Source: Ligustrum vulgare | Taxonomy: Eukaryota > Streptophyta > Magnoliopsida > Lamiales > Oleaceae | DNA: 64,000 bases | NCBI GenBank assembly: GCA_963555705.1 | Contig: OY743168.1 | Span: 23,070,139-23,134,138 of the forward strand | Direction of reading: 5' to 3' | Shown here: positions 11,152 through 28,378 of the stretch, piece by piece | Layout of the letters: each line of letters opens with the position of its first letter | Numbering within the stretch: position 1 is the stretch's first letter | The notes under the pieces: model-generated | Database searches by the model: none | The model's input: the letters and a program-made list of their open reading frames with translations, nothing else | What the model was told of the DNA's origin: nothing | Program-made: the position numbers and the translations under genes

Positions 11152-13070
11152 GACTTTATAACAATAGAGCCCCTGTCCGTGATAAACGAGGTGTGCTCCT
11201 CATCCGACTCATGCATGGGGATCTGATTGTACCCAGAGTATGCATCCATAAAGCTCAGCATCTCATGTCCCGCTATAGAATCAACTAGTTGATCAATCCG
11301 AGGTAGAGGAAAACTGTCTTTTAGACATGCTTGGTTTAAATTCGAAAAATCAATACATACTCTCAACTTCCCATTCTGCTTGGGAACCAAAACAGGGTTC
11401 GACACCCACTTCGGATACCGGGATTCTCTGATGAAGCAATTTTTCAATAGCTTCGTCACCTCTTTTTTCAAGGTCTCATATTTATCCGAACTCATCGGCC
11501 TCCTCTTCTGCCTGTGCCCAGGGTTTCTTGGGTCACGTTGGAGCCCGTGACAAGTCACTTTAGGATCAATTCCAATCATGTCGTCGTGTTTCCATGCGAA
11601 TACGTCAAGATTTTCGAGCAAGAAGCTTTTCAGTTGATCTTTATATTCCACTGGCGAATCCAATCCAATCTGCAACTCCTTAATTGGATCATGTGGTTCA
11701 ACACAAAAGCATTCTAGCCTTTCTACCGGGGTAGAGCAACTTTCACCGGTCATTCTTGGGTCCAGATCTACGAGATCCTCTTCAGGCGTCATTGCGACAT
11801 CTTCACCCTCCGAGGGCCCTTCAACCAGTTTTTCAGGGTTCGGAGCAGTCTCAGCCATTGCCACATCACTAATCATGTTTACGCTCCGGTCTTGAAATTT
11901 TCGGATAGCATTTGTGTAACAGGATCGTGATTCAGTTTGGCTCCCCCTAACAGTAGTTATGCCATGTTCCGTTGGGAATTTCATGCAAATATACTTTGTA
12001 TGAGTTACATCCCCTAAGTCAATTAGGCCCGGTCTCCCAATTGAGCTGTGATATGAGGAGATTTTGTCCACAATTAAGAACACCATGGGTATTTTGGAGA
12101 AAGTTGGTGCCTGTCCTACTTCGGTCATAAGGGTTATGGATCCTCTAGGAGTTATGCTATCTCCAGTGAATCCATATATTGGATCCGGGACTGAAATAAG
12201 TGGGGTGCTAATCCCAATCTTGTCAAAAGTTACTCCATAAATCACATTCATCGAAGCACCGTCATCCACCAGTATCCGTGACAATCCATTTCGAGCCACC
12301 ACCACCCGAATAACCAACACATCATTATGTGGGAAATGTACCCCAATAACGTCATCCTGGGTAAACGTGATAGGTTCTGTCCTTGACATCCCAGCAGGAT
12401 GCGAATGGATGTGATAGTTTACGTTAGCGGGCTGTTTGGCCTCTCTAATGTACCGCTTTTGGGAGTTATTGGTACTCCCACCAGGGTGAGGGCCTCCCAA
12501 TATCGTGTCAGTCTCTCGGATCGGCGGATCATTTGCGGGCAGAGGTGGTTCTCTTATACTTTTATCATGTGCCTGGGGATTATTCCGGTCCCTACTCCTA
12601 TCCCTTTCACGACCAACTATCCTTTCTTTCGCAAGGTTTTCCCATGGAGCTCGCCTATCGGTTCGATTGAACTTTTGGTTATTTGGCCTTTGCGGCTTTC
12701 CTTTGTCAGGGACGAGATCGTCTCCCTTTCTTCCGTTTGCCTTTTGGTCTACCAACATGTGGATTTTCCTACAATCCTCTGTTGCATGGCCATAATACCT
12801 GTGGTACGCGCAGTAGGCCCCAATCATAGGTTGTTTTCCACTTCGGCTACCTTCTGTTCTTCCAAGGGCCGTGTGGGGATTTGGTACAAGAGCAGTGGAG
12901 TGTAAATTGGGGATAGCCTCCGTGATCTCAGCCGCACAACTAGATCCGGTTCCCGAAAATGGACGTGGTGCACCCCCGTGGTTTCTGTCGAACCTATCCT
13001 TATTGCCTCCCTTCCTCTGATTAATCCTGGCCCTAGCCATTTCTTCTGAGACGATCTCCTCTTTCATCAA
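11136..13070 (-). pseudogene. Gag end, aspartic protease and start of RT
   Basis: A 644-residue ORF. In order: a charged gag tail; a zinc-knuckle-like YCAYHRYYGHATEDC near residue 85; a charged linker; the protease region with VDDGASMNVIY near residue 268 (active-site D-G-A in place of D-S/T-G); and the front of RT, ending in LRVCIDFSNLN and MDAYSGYNQI. It terminates early because of the frameshift near 11150-11170. The start codon shown is simply the first Met after the break from upstream gag. Confidence 0.8.
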
Positions 13071-13118
13071 GTCTACTAGGGCATTGTAATCCCTCGAATT
13101 TCTGCTTCTAACATCCCT

Positions 13119-14427
13119 CTAAAACGTACTTGTCATGTCTAAGCCTCCTTTTAGGGTAGAAAACATCTCCACCTCGGTGATGTTTTCACAAATGTGCATT
13201 TCCTCTGTAAACCGAGCTAGGTAGCTCTTCAAAGACTCCTCCCTTCCTTGCCTTAAATCCTGAAGACGTTGGAGTGGGAGTTGGCCTGGTCTGGGGGAAA
13301 CAAAGTCATTTTTTAAAGCTGCTTTCAAATCTCTCCAACTGTGGATGCTACCAGGGGGAGTTTTTTATACCAACGGATTGCACTTCCCTCAAGTGTTAAA
13401 GCGAAGGCTTTGCACTTCAGCGCCGGAGTGGCTCCGGCTATTTCCATACTGGCGCGATAGTTTAACAGGTGATCGTCGGGGTCACCTCTGCCGGAGTACT
13501 TTGTTATTTCCGGCATTTCAAAGTCATGGGGAACTGGGCACTTTCGGATGCCCTCTGTAAAGGGGCTTATTTTCTCTTCGTCATCCAGCTCCTATGACGA
13601 TAATTCACTGTTCTCGCCATGGTCAGAATTCATCGCATCATGATATTGGTCATAGGACGGCTGAAGGTAATCCTACCCCCGTTGTGGCAAGACTCGGCCG
13701 TAATTTGGCCTTTGAAAGGTCGGAAGCCCTCCCTAGGTTAGGGACCGGGCTACTTCTGCTCTTCTCTCCCTCCTATTACTAGGCTCATATGTAGGGCTCA
13801 ATTTTTCCGCCCCTACATCATATCTATCTTTAGACATATGGCTCCGCGAAAGGGCTTCTTCAGCCCGTCGCTCCTGCTTATTTTTAGACGCATACGCATG
13901 ATGCCGACCTTTTTCGATTCGGCCTTCTCGTTTGCCCCTGAATAGTCCCCCTATTCGGCTAAAAACGCTGCCAGACTTTGAGGGCGAGGCCTCCTTATGG
14001 TCACTAGGTGGTTGTCCTTGTTCTCTTGGTGCTGCATGCATGGGTCTTCTTCGTTGTAAGGGATAGATTCCACCTCGGCATATGCCTGCGGGTCTTGGTA
14101 ATAGTACGAGGCCGTGGCCGCGTCAGATGGTGATTAATGTGGCTGCGAATACTGCGGGGGCATCATGGGTTCGTTCACAACGTATCCTCTATCCATATAG
14201 GCATTCATCGCAGCGATTTGTTCTATCTGCTCTTTTTGCATTTCCAACATCTGGGCTGACACGCGAGTCATATCTCGCAGCAAGCGACGATTCCGATGCC
14301 ATCGTGGAGGGTTAGGTTGGGCCACCTCCTCATTTATGTCCTCACGAGGTCTCTGGGGAGCCTCCTCCTCGCTGCGTTGTCCCTCTCTATTTCTTCGAGG
14401 GTTGACATCATTATCACTTTCATTCAT
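13119..14427 (-). pseudogene. Tat-type gag, broken in three or more places
   Basis: A first Met at 14427 opens a charged N-terminal region (to 14134). The reading then changes frame: 14041-13733 (basic, low complexity), 13516-13325 with the gag core words GDPDDHLLNYRASMEI and EGSAIRWYKKLP, and 13328-13119 with LSYLARF-like wording (ESLKSYLARFTEEM). These blocks are the retrotransposon gag domain of gypsy elements. Frame changes and stops lie near 14134, 13733 and 13325. It formed the particle shell when intact. Confidence 0.75.
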
Positions 14428-14465
14428 GTCTATAGCAATTTTTGGTCCTATCCTTTCTTTCGAGG

Positions 14466-14588
14466 ATAGGTGAACTTATATTTCAAAGCTTCAAGCCTTT
14501 TTCAAGGTTAGTAAACTTATATTTCAAAGTTTCAAACCTTTTTCAAGGTTAGTAAACTTATATTTCAAAGTTTCAAGCATTTTTCAAA
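14466..14588. repeat. 41-bp tandem repeat x3 in Tat leader
   Basis: Units at 14466-14506, 14507-14547 and 14548-14588, built on 'aacttatatttcaaagtttc' followed by 'aagcctttttcaag'. They lie between the primer-binding site and gag of the Tat-type element. Confidence 0.9.
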
Positions 14589-14633
14589 GTTTTGTGTAGC
14601 TTTTTGCCACGTGATTTCGTGGTTAGAAGTGTG

Positions 14634-14656
14634 GATTCCCACAGACGGTGCCAAAA
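14634..14656 (-). other. Primer-binding site of Tat-type element
   Basis: The minus strand reads TTTTGGCACCGTCTGTGGGA directly after the LTR end. This is close to the TGGCGCCGTCTGTGGG-type site of plant Tat/Retand elements. I did not assign the tRNA. Confidence 0.75.
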
Positions 14657-15350
14657 TGTTGACCACAAAATCTGGTAGGACCTTGGATCAACATGTCTCA
14701 GCTCCTCCCTCTTGAAAACGTGGACCTCCTGCGCACTAGAACAAACAATCAGCTTGCAAAGGGGGTTGATGTGGCTCCCGTTTGCACTCCGATACCTAAG
14801 TAAGTGCTCATTTCAAGCAAATGTAAATTGGGTGCGGGAGATATAAGTGTGTAAAAGAGAGAAAAGGGAGTGAGAGTAAAATATTGAGTTAGAGTATTGG
14901 ATTACCAACCTTTTATTTTGAGGCAAGTGTGCTCTATTTATAGGAGAAGTTATAGTCTTAGATAGTGACACGCGGTGGACTTTACACGTGTCTTCACCCT
15001 AGCCGTTGGAGAGGTAAACCAATTTCTTGGAAGTAATCATTACTACTTCCGGTAGGGAATGAGCGCTGTCATATCTTTCATAAATGCAACGTCTTATCAA
15101 ACCACAATCAACTGGGGAAAGTTACATATTTCTGACACTCTCCGTTGTCCTATCATATATCCGAGGTGTTACCATAGGGCACCTCGGCTTGCTATAAACC
15201 AGTTCGGACAGAGAGGGTCCACGCGATGTTCCACCTCGACAATCGACCCAAAGAAGAACCCTAAGTTCTGATCATAGGCTAAGGTTCATTTGGCCTTTAT
15301 TGGACCCTTACTGATGATCCATTGGGCTAATTTTGAACACGATCTCAACA
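14657..15350 (-). mobile_element. 5' LTR of Tat-type element (694 bp)
   Basis: Minus-strand start TGTTGAGATCGTG at 15350 and end GGTCAACA at 14657, giving terminal inverted TGTTGA/TCAACA. It is followed by the primer-binding site. A TATA-like CTATAAATAG occurs near 14934-14943 on the minus strand, with a Y-rich start region beyond. No second LTR copy is in the window. Confidence 0.85.
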
Positions 15351-15423
15351 GAGTATGTGTGATTTCCTTTATCTTCTCTGTTCTATCCCTTTAATCTCTA
15401 TTTTCTAACATGAAGTTAAAATG
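15351..15423. other. Short spacer with copia A left target-site duplication
   Basis: 73 bp between the Tat LTR and copia A. The last five bases (15419-15423) are AAATG, repeated at 21999-22003 after the 3' LTR. Confidence 0.8.
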
Positions 15424-15667
15424 TGTTATGAAATATCTAAATTAGGCAAAATTAGGTTGAATGAAAATTACTCTTACGCCCCTGTAAAATTTACATATTA
15501 CGATTATGCCATTATCCATATTACGATTATGCCATTGTCCACCCCTATAAATAGGGGCCTATATTCATTATGAAATATAATTGAATGAATAAGAAAAATC
15601 CCCCTCTCTAAGTTCTCCATATTTTTCTCTCTATAATTCTTGTTAAGATTTTGATAGTTTCACAACA
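15424..15667 (+). mobile_element. 5' LTR of copia A (244 bp)
   Basis: Starts TGTTATGAAATATC and ends tttcacaaca. It has a TATA box centred in a palindrome, CCCCTATAAATAGGGG (15543-15558). Confidence 0.95.
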
Positions 15668-15682
15668 CGTTATCAGCACGAG
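15668..15682 (+). other. Primer-binding region of copia A
   Basis: CGTTATCAGCACGAG follows the LTR directly. The same 15 bases follow the 5' LTR of element B at 39239, tying the two families together. Confidence 0.75.
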
Positions 15683-16596
15683 CCTCTAACCAATTGAGCC
15701 TTGAATTTGAGTAATCTGAAGGAATTATGCTCTGCAGTTGCCTCTAATAGGATCCTCTGCATCAGAAACCTGATTATTACTAATCAAACACACACTTAAA
15801 CCGGATTCCCGTGAAGAGATCATCCTTAGGCATCTACTCAACTGTAAGTCTTCAAATTTATATCTTTGTAAGAATCAAATTCATTGATATTTCTCGATCT
15901 AGATTTCATAATCATTTTAAATATTTACAATTTTTATTAAGTATACAATAATTCTGAAATTACTTATTTTTGAGTTGTCCATATTCATCCTTTTGAAATT
16001 ATTGTTTAATTATTTAGTAGTTTTATGTGCTTTAGAATATATTGAATTATTGTTTCTATGCATGATAAAATGATGTGTTAGTCAAAAATTTAAAGCTAAA
16101 GCTAAAGATAAAGAAAAAGAGATATAAATATAATATGTGATAATACAATATTAAATATTTATTCTTGTTTATATTTTTGTTTCAAGATCTTTTTAATTAC
16201 CAATATAATATCATATTATGGAAACAATTAAATAACCATATTTGAATTAACTAAATACAAATTATTGTTGTACCCTTGCAAAACATGGAATTATTATGGA
16301 TCTTGGACTCATGGACTTTGGACTATTATAACCTATGCTCTATTATGGATCTTCGAATTATGGACTTTGGACTATTATAATCTATGCTATATTATAGACC
16401 TTGGAATTATGCACCGTGGATTGTTATGAACTTTGAACTTATGGGTTTATCATTCTAAATTAAAAATAATTTATTAAAGTTATTTATCTTGATTTTATAT
16501 GCACATTATATTCATATTATAACTTTATTATATTTGTTAGTCATTCATCAAATAACTATATTTCTTAACTTGATTTTATTTTGTAGTCTTACATAC
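15683..16596 (+). other. Untranslated leader of copia A
   Basis: AT-rich, no gene. A locally repeated segment at about 16290-16440 has variants of 'attatggatcttggactcatg' with 'ctatgctctattat' in imperfect tandem. Confidence 0.6.
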
Positions 16597-17607
16597 ATGG
16601 CCAATCTCACAAAATTAGAATTTACGGCTCTTGATATTTCTGGAAAGAACTATCTTTCATGGATCCTTGATACTGATATACATCTTGAAGCCAATGGCCT
16701 TGGGGATACTATAAAAGAAGAAAATATTGCATCCAATCAAGAAAAGGCCAAGGCAATGATCTTCCTTCGCCATCATCTTGATGAGGGATTAAAGGCAGAA
16801 TATCTTACAATCAAAGATCCTCTTGAATTGTGGAATAATTTGAAGGAAAGATATGACCATCAGAAGACAGTCATACTGCCAAGAGCTCGTTATACTTGGA
16901 TGCATTTGAGGCTGCAAGATTTTAAATCAGTATCTGAGTATAATTCCGCATTGTTTAAAATAACTTCTACATTAAAATTATGCGGAGAAAAAGTTACTGA
17001 AGAAGATATGTTAGAGAAAACTTTCTCTACTTTTCATGCCTCGAATGTTATCTTACGGCAACAATACAGGGAACGAGGCTTTAAAAAATATTCAGAACTG
17101 ATATCATGTCTTCTAGTGGCTGAGAAAAATAATGAGCTCTTAATGAAAAATCACGAATTTCGACCAACCGGATCAGCTGCACTACCTGAAGCGAATAACA
17201 TTTCATATAATAAACAAAGACAAGACCATGGTCGCAGTTACAATCATGGTCGTAGTCGTGGTCGTGGTCGTGGTCGTGGCAATAGTCAAGATCGAGGACG
17301 AGGACAAAGCTACACTTGGCATCGTGGAGGACAAAATCATACTCGTCCTCACAATGGTCATAATAAACAATCCTTCAATTTTAGAGGAACAAATTATGGA
17401 GAAAGTGGGGAAAGTTCCCAGAAAAGAAAGATGTCAACAAGATTGACAGACAATTCATGCCATAGATGTGGTATGAAAGACCATTGGGCACGTGCTTGTC
17501 GGACAGCAAAACATCTTGTTGAATTATACAGAGCCTCTCAAAATGAGAAAGGAAAAAATGTTGAAACAAACTTTATTTTTCAAGGAAATAATGAGCACCA
17601 GTTCTAA
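16597..17607 (+). CDS. Copia A gag polyprotein (336 aa)
   Basis: Uninterrupted ORF. The chosen start at 16597 (ATGGCCAATCTC) begins the conserved N-terminal block KLEFTALDISGKNYLSW of this copia gag family; an in-frame Met upstream at 16489 lies in AT-rich leader. Gag_pre-like and UBN2-type helical regions cover about residues 10-200, an Arg/Gly-rich stretch (GRSRGRGRGRG) about 245-260, and a CCHC knuckle CHRCGMKDHWARAC near residues 285-300. It packages element RNA. A stop at 17605 ends gag; coding-like sequence continues in another frame to about 17690, so a frameshift near the end is likely. Confidence 0.85.
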   Translation: MANLTKLEFTALDISGKNYLSWILDTDIHLEANGLGDTIKEENIASNQEKAKAMIFLRHHLDEGLKAEYLTIKDPLELWNNLKERYDHQKTVILPRARYTWMHLRLQDFKSVSEYNSALFKITSTLKLCGEKVTEEDMLEKTFSTFHASNVILRQQYRERGFKKYSELISCLLVAEKNNELLMKNHEFRPTGSAALPEANNISYNKQRQDHGRSYNHGRSRGRGRGRGNSQDRGRGQSYTWHRGGQNHTRPHNGHNKQSFNFRGTNYGESGESSQKRKMSTRLTDNSCHRCGMKDHWARACRTAKHLVELYRASQNEKGKNVETNFIFQGNNEHQF

Positions 17608-17820
17608 TCAGAAGTAACACATCTCGATGTTGATGATTTCATTGAACCTGATGAGAACATCGCTAAGCATGATAATGATCGAAGTTGAAAAGTTATTACT
17701 TGTAATTTTATGTATTCATGTATTTCAGTGTGTTAACGGTACTTTTTGATAATTTCTGCACGTCGTTTTTAATAAAAATATGTGTGATAATATAATATTT
17801 TTCTTTTCAATATAATTATT

Positions 17821-20800
17821 TTGTGTGTAACCATATTTCTCTTTATTAATGAAGAAATGGACACTTCTGATTTATTGAATGGCTCTAAGATCATTGATGG
17901 AGATATTTGCTTAACAGATAGTGCATCAACAAATACAATACTCAGAAATGAGAAATATTTCTCGAATCTGACAATGATGACAACTAATGTGGGTACAGTA
18001 ATAGGATTTGCACCTATTATTAAAGGATGGGGAAAGGCAAATATTGTACTAAGTGGAGGAACAAAAATGGTCATCCAAAATGCCTTATTTTCCCCTAAGT
18101 CATCTAGGAATCTGCTAAGTTATAAAGATATTCGAAGTAACGGGTACCATACTGAGACTGCCGAAGAAAGTAATAAAGAATATCTTTATATTACTTCTAT
18201 TGTCTCTGGTAAGAAATATATACTTGAAAGGCTACCCGCTTTACCTTCTGGCTTGTAATATACAAAAATTAGTACAATTGAATCAAATGTTATATTATGC
18301 CAAAGGTACAACGAGCCAAAGAATTTTATAATTTGGCATGACCGGCTGGGACATCCCGGGTCAACTATGATGCGAAGAATTATTGAGAATTCAAAAGGAC
18401 ATTCATTGAGTAATCAGAAAATTCTTCATTGTAATGAATTCTCATGTGCTGCTTGTTCTCAAGGCAAATTGGTCATCAGACCATCATTAAATAAAGTTGG
18501 GTATGAATCTCCAATATTTTTGGAACGTATACAGGGTGATATTTGTGGGCCCATTCACCCTCCATGTGGACCATTTAGATATTTTATGATTTTAATAGAT
18601 GCATCTACTAGATGGTCACATGTGAGCTTATTATCCACTCGCAACCTGGCATTTGCGAAATTACTTGCTCAAATTATTCGTCTACGAGCACAATTTCCAG
18701 ATTATCCAATTAAGACTATTCGTCTTGATAATACTAGTGAGTTTACATCTCAAGCATTTAATGATTACTGTATATCGATTGGGATAAAGATTGAACATCC
18801 GGTTGCTCATGTTCATACTCAAAATGGTCTAGCAGAATCATTTATTAAACGACTTCAATTAATAGCTAGGCCATTACTTATGAGAACAAAACTTCCCGTA
18901 TCTGCTTGGGGACATGTCATACTACATGCTACAGCACTCATTCGCATCAGGCCAACATCTTATCATAAATTCTCCCCATTACAAATGGCTTATGGTCAGG
19001 AGCCTAATATATCCTATCTAAGAATTTTTGGTTGTGCGGTTTATGTACCAATAGCCCCACCACAACGAACAAAGATGGGTCCTCAAAGGAGACTGAGAAT
19101 ATATATTGGGTTTGAATCTCCTTCTATAATAAAATATCTTGAACCCAATACGAGTGATGTATTTACTGCACGATTTGAAGACTGTCATTTTGATGAAACA
19201 ATGTTCCCAGTATTAGGGGGAGAAATTAAACAGCTGGAAAAAGAAATAACATGGAATGCATCATATTTATCCAAACTAGATCCTCGCGCAAAGCAATGTG
19301 AACAAGAAGTTCAAAGGATAATCCACTTGCAAAAGATAGCCAATCAATTTCCAGATGCATTCACTAACCTAAAAAAAGTGACTAAATCACACATTCCAGC
19401 TGAGAATGCTCCAGTCCGAATTGATGTCCCAGAAGGACAAAATAAAGCTAATGAGTCTAAGATACGCATGAAGCATGGTAGACCAATCGGTTCCAAGGAT
19501 AAAAATCCTCGAAAGAAAAAGGAGCATATAGTCAATAATCATATTAAGGAGGAAGAATCTCTCGAAGATTCCAAAGACATAATTCAAATAAAAACCCCTG
19601 AAGTGGTACATGTACCTGAAAATGATGAAAATAAAGAGATCTCGATAAATTATGTCTATACGAGGAAAAGATGGAACCGAGAAGAAACAATTGTCGACAA
19701 TATTTTTTCATATAATGTAGCGCTCGAAATTATTAATGATAGCGAGGATGATGAACCAAAATCCATCGAGGAATGTAAACGAAGAAATGATTGGCTAAAA
19801 TGGAAAAAGTGCAATTCAATCAGAATTGGATTCATTGGAGAAACGTAAAGTTTTTGGACCTATTGTTCAAACTCCTAAAGGAGTTAATCCTGTAAGATAC
19901 AAATGGGTATTCGTACGAAAAAGAAATGAGAAAAGAGAAGTCGTGAGATATAAAGCACGACTTGTAGCACAAGGATTTTCACAAATACCTGGTGTTGATT
20001 ATGAAGAAACGTATTCTCCTGTAATTGATGCAATTACATTTCGATATCTAGTTAGTTTGGCAATACATGAAAAACTAGATATGCGTATGATGGATGTAGT
20101 TTCAGCCTATTTATATGGCATGCTTGACAATGACATCCACATGAAAATTCCCGAGGGATTTAAAATGCCTGAAGTATATAATTCGAGACCTCGAGAATTA
20201 TTTTCAATCAAATTGCAAAGGTCATTAAATGGATTGAAACAATCTGGCCGCATGTGGTATAATCGCCTTAGTGAATATCTACTGAAAAAAGGATTCAAGA
20301 ATGATCGTATACGCCCTTGCATTTTTATAAAGAAGTCAATGAATGGGTTCGTAATTATTGATGTATATGTTGATACTTAAAAATATTATTGGAACTCTTG
20401 AAGAAATTTCGGAGGCAATTGAGTACTTAAAGTCAGAATTTGAGATGAAAGATCTTGGAAAGACAAAATTCTGTCTCAGCTTGCAAATCGAGCATTTATC
20501 AAATGGAATTCTTATTCATCAATCAACATATACAGAAAAACTCCTTAAACGATTTTACATGGATAAGGCAAATCCATTGAGCACACCGATGGTTGTTCGT
20601 TCACTTAATGTGGAAAAGGACCCATTTAGACCTCAAGAAGATAATGAAGAACTTCTTGGTCCTGAAGTACCATATCTTAATGCTATAGGGGCACTACTAT
20701 ATCTTGTCAACAACACATGACCTGACATTGCATTCTCGGTAAGTTTACTAGCAAGGTATAGTTCTTCTCCTACACAAAGACATTGGAATGGTGTTAAACA

Positions 20801-21386
20801 TGTATTGAGGTATCTCCAAGGAACAATTGACATGGGTTTGTTTTATTCAAATAAAACTAAACCAGAACTTGTTAGGTATGCTGATGCGGGATATCTATCA
20901 GACCCACACACAGCTAAATCTCAAACAGGTTATTTATTCACTTGTGGAGGTACTGCTATATCATGGAAATCCACAAAACAGACATTAACTGCTACTTCTT
21001 CTAATCATGCTGAAGTACTTGCAATACATAAGGCAAGTCGAGAATGTGTATGGTTGAAATCAATGGCTCAGCATATAAGGGAGACTTGTGGTCTCTCTTC
21101 AAGAAAAGGAAATTCAATAATTTTGTATGAAGACAATACCGCGTGTATAGCTCAACTAAAGGGAGGTTTCATTAAAGGTAACAGAACGAAACATATTTCA
21201 CCAAAATTCTTCTTCACACATGATCTTGACAAAAATGGTGAAATTGATGTTCGACAAATTCGTTCAAATGATAATCTAGCTGATATATTCACAAAATCAT
21301 TACCTACTTCAACATTTGAAAGATTGGTAAATAAGATAGGGATGCGTCGACTCAGAGATCTCCAACAACATCATCAGAAAAATTAA
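17821..21386 (+). pseudogene. Copia A pol: protease, integrase, RT, RNase H (broken)
   Basis: The protease segment (from 17857, active-site-like TDSAST near 17917) ends at TAA 18256-18258. The same frame resumes with a GAG-pre-integrase WHDRLGHPGS near 18330 and an integrase core with GDICGPIHPP, RLDNTSEFTS and HVHTQNGLAESF. RT starts near 19820 after a frameshift at about 19800-19850 (ARLVAQGFSQ, SLNGLKQSGRMW). A second frameshift falls at 20370-20380, exactly in the YVDD catalytic box. A TGA at 20718-20720 replaces a codon at a CpG (C to T). RNase H follows (ADAGYLSDPHTAKSQTGY; ATSSNHAEVLA; ISPKFFFTHDL). It cannot make active polyprotein. Confidence 0.9.
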
Positions 21387-21404
21387 ACACGCGCTGGATT
21401 TCAT

Positions 21405-21732
21405 TTTAGCTGAGTTTTTATCCTATTGAGTTTTTCGAACAAAGTTTTTAATGAAGCAGCGGCTGTACTCTTTTTCCTTGATTTAGATTTTATTCCACTG
21501 GATTTTACTGACAAGGTTTTAACAAGGCAGCACTTTAGAACCTCAAGCTTCAGTACATGATTTGTTCTACTTATCATTGGATGTTATTTCGAACATTAGA
21601 CTTAAAGATTCACAATGGCCAACATCAGGGGGAGCAACTGTACTCTTTTTCCTTCGCTCAAGTTTTATCCCACTGAATTTTCTTAGTAAGGTTTTAACGA
21701 GGCAGACAATTGAGCAAGCGAGTAATATATCA
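21405..21732 (+). repeat. 3' repeat block of copia A (TACTCTTTTTCCTT...)
   Basis: About three imperfect copies of a 65-75 bp module: 'ctgtactctttttcctt', then a 'ttttatcccactg(g/a)(g/a)tttt' core, then 'aaggttttaacgaggcag'. Copies are near 21411-21463, 21463-21530 and 21639-21707. The same module recurs five times in element B (44129-44860). Confidence 0.85.
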
Positions 21733-21735
21733 TTC

Positions 21736-21744
21736 AAGGGGGGG
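21736..21744 (+). other. Polypurine tract of copia A
   Basis: AAGGGGGGG immediately before the 3' LTR; the plus-strand primer in reverse transcription. Confidence 0.85.
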
Positions 21745-21998
21745 TGTTATGAAATATCTAAATTAGGCAAAATTAGGTAAAATTAGGTTGAATGAAAATT
21801 ACTCTTACGCCCCTGTAAAATTTACATATTACGATTATGTCATTGTCCATATTACGATTATACCATTGTCCACCCCTATAAATAGGGGCCTATATTCATT
21901 ATGAAATATACTTGAATGGATAAGAAAAATTCTCCTCTCTAAGTTCTCCATATTTTTCTCTCTATAATTCTTGTTAAGATTTTGATAGTTTAACAGCA
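21745..21998 (+). promoter_or_regulatory. 3' LTR of copia A (254 bp), promoter-bearing, facing cytochrome c
   Basis: Carries the TATA palindrome CCCCTATAAATAGGGG at 21873-21888 on the same strand as, and about 360 bp upstream of, the cytochrome c start codon. An LTR contains the element's promoter, so read-out transcription into the gene is possible. This is inference; no transcript evidence is available. Confidence 0.85.
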
Positions 21999-22003
21999 AA
22001 ATG

Positions 22004-27310
<5,307 letters not shown>

Positions 27311-28378
27311 ATGTTCCAGTCTTCACCATTTTGCAGTTGAGAGGCATAACATGCTTTATTCAGGGAAGACAAAAGTAGTTTTTTTTTTTTTTTGTAATAA
27401 ATAGATCATTGGATGGTCTACTGTGCTCCACATTTCCTGGAGTTGTTATTGTTTTGGTAAAAAAAAAAAATTATTTATAAACAAAGAATATGGTATTTTC
27501 GATATGAAATATGTGATTGAAAAGTAATTTTGAAAAATGTTTTGCTTAAAAACTTGTTTACCAAATGGAGGCACGGTCATTGTCTCTTTAGTTGTGTTCG
27601 AAAAAGCTCACCTCACTATGCTTATGTTTAGACACACTTATCCTTGAAGTTTGATCTTCACACTTCGCGATTTGCCTGTGTATTGCCAAGCTTTCTCGCG
27701 CTTAAGCGTGCTTAAATTTGAAGTTCGACCTCTTTACTTTATCACACTTTATACTTTTTAGAACACTGCTCTTTAGAGAGGTTGCCCTTGGTAAACAAAA
27801 ATGTTTTCATTGTTTGCGCACGAGTTTATCAAAACAGATTCTTTGCATGATCAATGCTGGTCATGGACCCCCCATGGCCATGGGGAGCCCAATCGTGGCT
27901 CAGATGTAGGGCTGAGCCTATGATCTATGTTGCTCAACACATTTTAACATCTCTAGTTATAATCGACTTATTGAGCAGTCATTCCCATAATCCATTCTCT
28001 TCACAGAATTCCGTTCATCTAAGGTCCAAAAAATACTAGTTAAGGCAAAATATGATGTATGCTTTTCCAATATGCACCCCCGGTATAGTTGGCACATACG
28101 AGTTCGAACATCTTGGCCTTGAGCGCACGAAAATATTTGTAGAGTAAATTTATTTTAAGAAAGTAATTTGGCTACAATCTTATTTCGTGAATATCAACGT
28201 CTCAAACTTAACTTTTCGTACAAGTAAATCCATTTTTATGATGCTGAAAAACAAATCTCTCATCATTGCGACAGAGCACCATACGATCCATTCTAAGTTC
28301 CTAAACATTAATCTAAGACCTGGACATCAAAACAATAAATAGAAACAGGATATAGTTCAGCAAATCCAATCTTATTGC
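27311..28378. other. 3' flanks between convergent cytochrome c and PME-1
   Basis: Contains the cytochrome c 3' UTR (with poly-T and poly-A runs near 27377 and 27458) and an intergenic stretch. No further gene, RNA or clear transposon was recognised. Confidence 0.6.

Larger units (their letters stand above)
5036..15350 (-). mobile_element. Tat/Retand-type Ty3/gypsy retrotransposon, 3' truncated
   Basis: Reading on the minus strand: 5' LTR (14657-15350), primer-binding site, leader repeats, gag, protease, RT, RNase H, a second RNase H-like domain, integrase, a non-coding spacer, then an extra gene on the opposite strand. Two RNase H domains and an extra ORF downstream of pol are known traits of the Tat lineage of plant gypsy elements. 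All coding parts carry stops and frameshifts. No 3' LTR matching 14657-15350 is seen left of the extra gene, so the left end is truncated near 5036. Confidence 0.8.
15424..21998 (+). mobile_element. Copia element A, complete with TSD but coding-defective (6,575 bp)
   Basis: LTRs at 15424-15667 and 21745-21998, target-site duplication AAATG (15419-15423 / 21999-22003), primer-binding site, gag, protease, integrase, RT, RNase H, 3' repeat block, polypurine tract. Domain order protease-integrase-RT-RNase H is that of Ty1/copia; the integrase and RNase H wording resembles plant proteins annotated as TNT1-94-like. The 3' LTR differs from the 5' LTR by a 10-bp tandem duplication (ggtaaaatta) and several substitutions, so the insertion is not very recent. 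Pol carries at least two stops and two frameshifts. Confidence 0.95.

Noticed and set aside
12399..12905. 168-aa plus-strand ORF opposite Tat gag-pol
   Set aside because: Mirror of the real minus-strand polyprotein; no family-like motif.
17228..17446. Val-rich ORF inside copia A gag
   Set aside because: Out-of-frame reading of the Arg/Gly repeat of gag.
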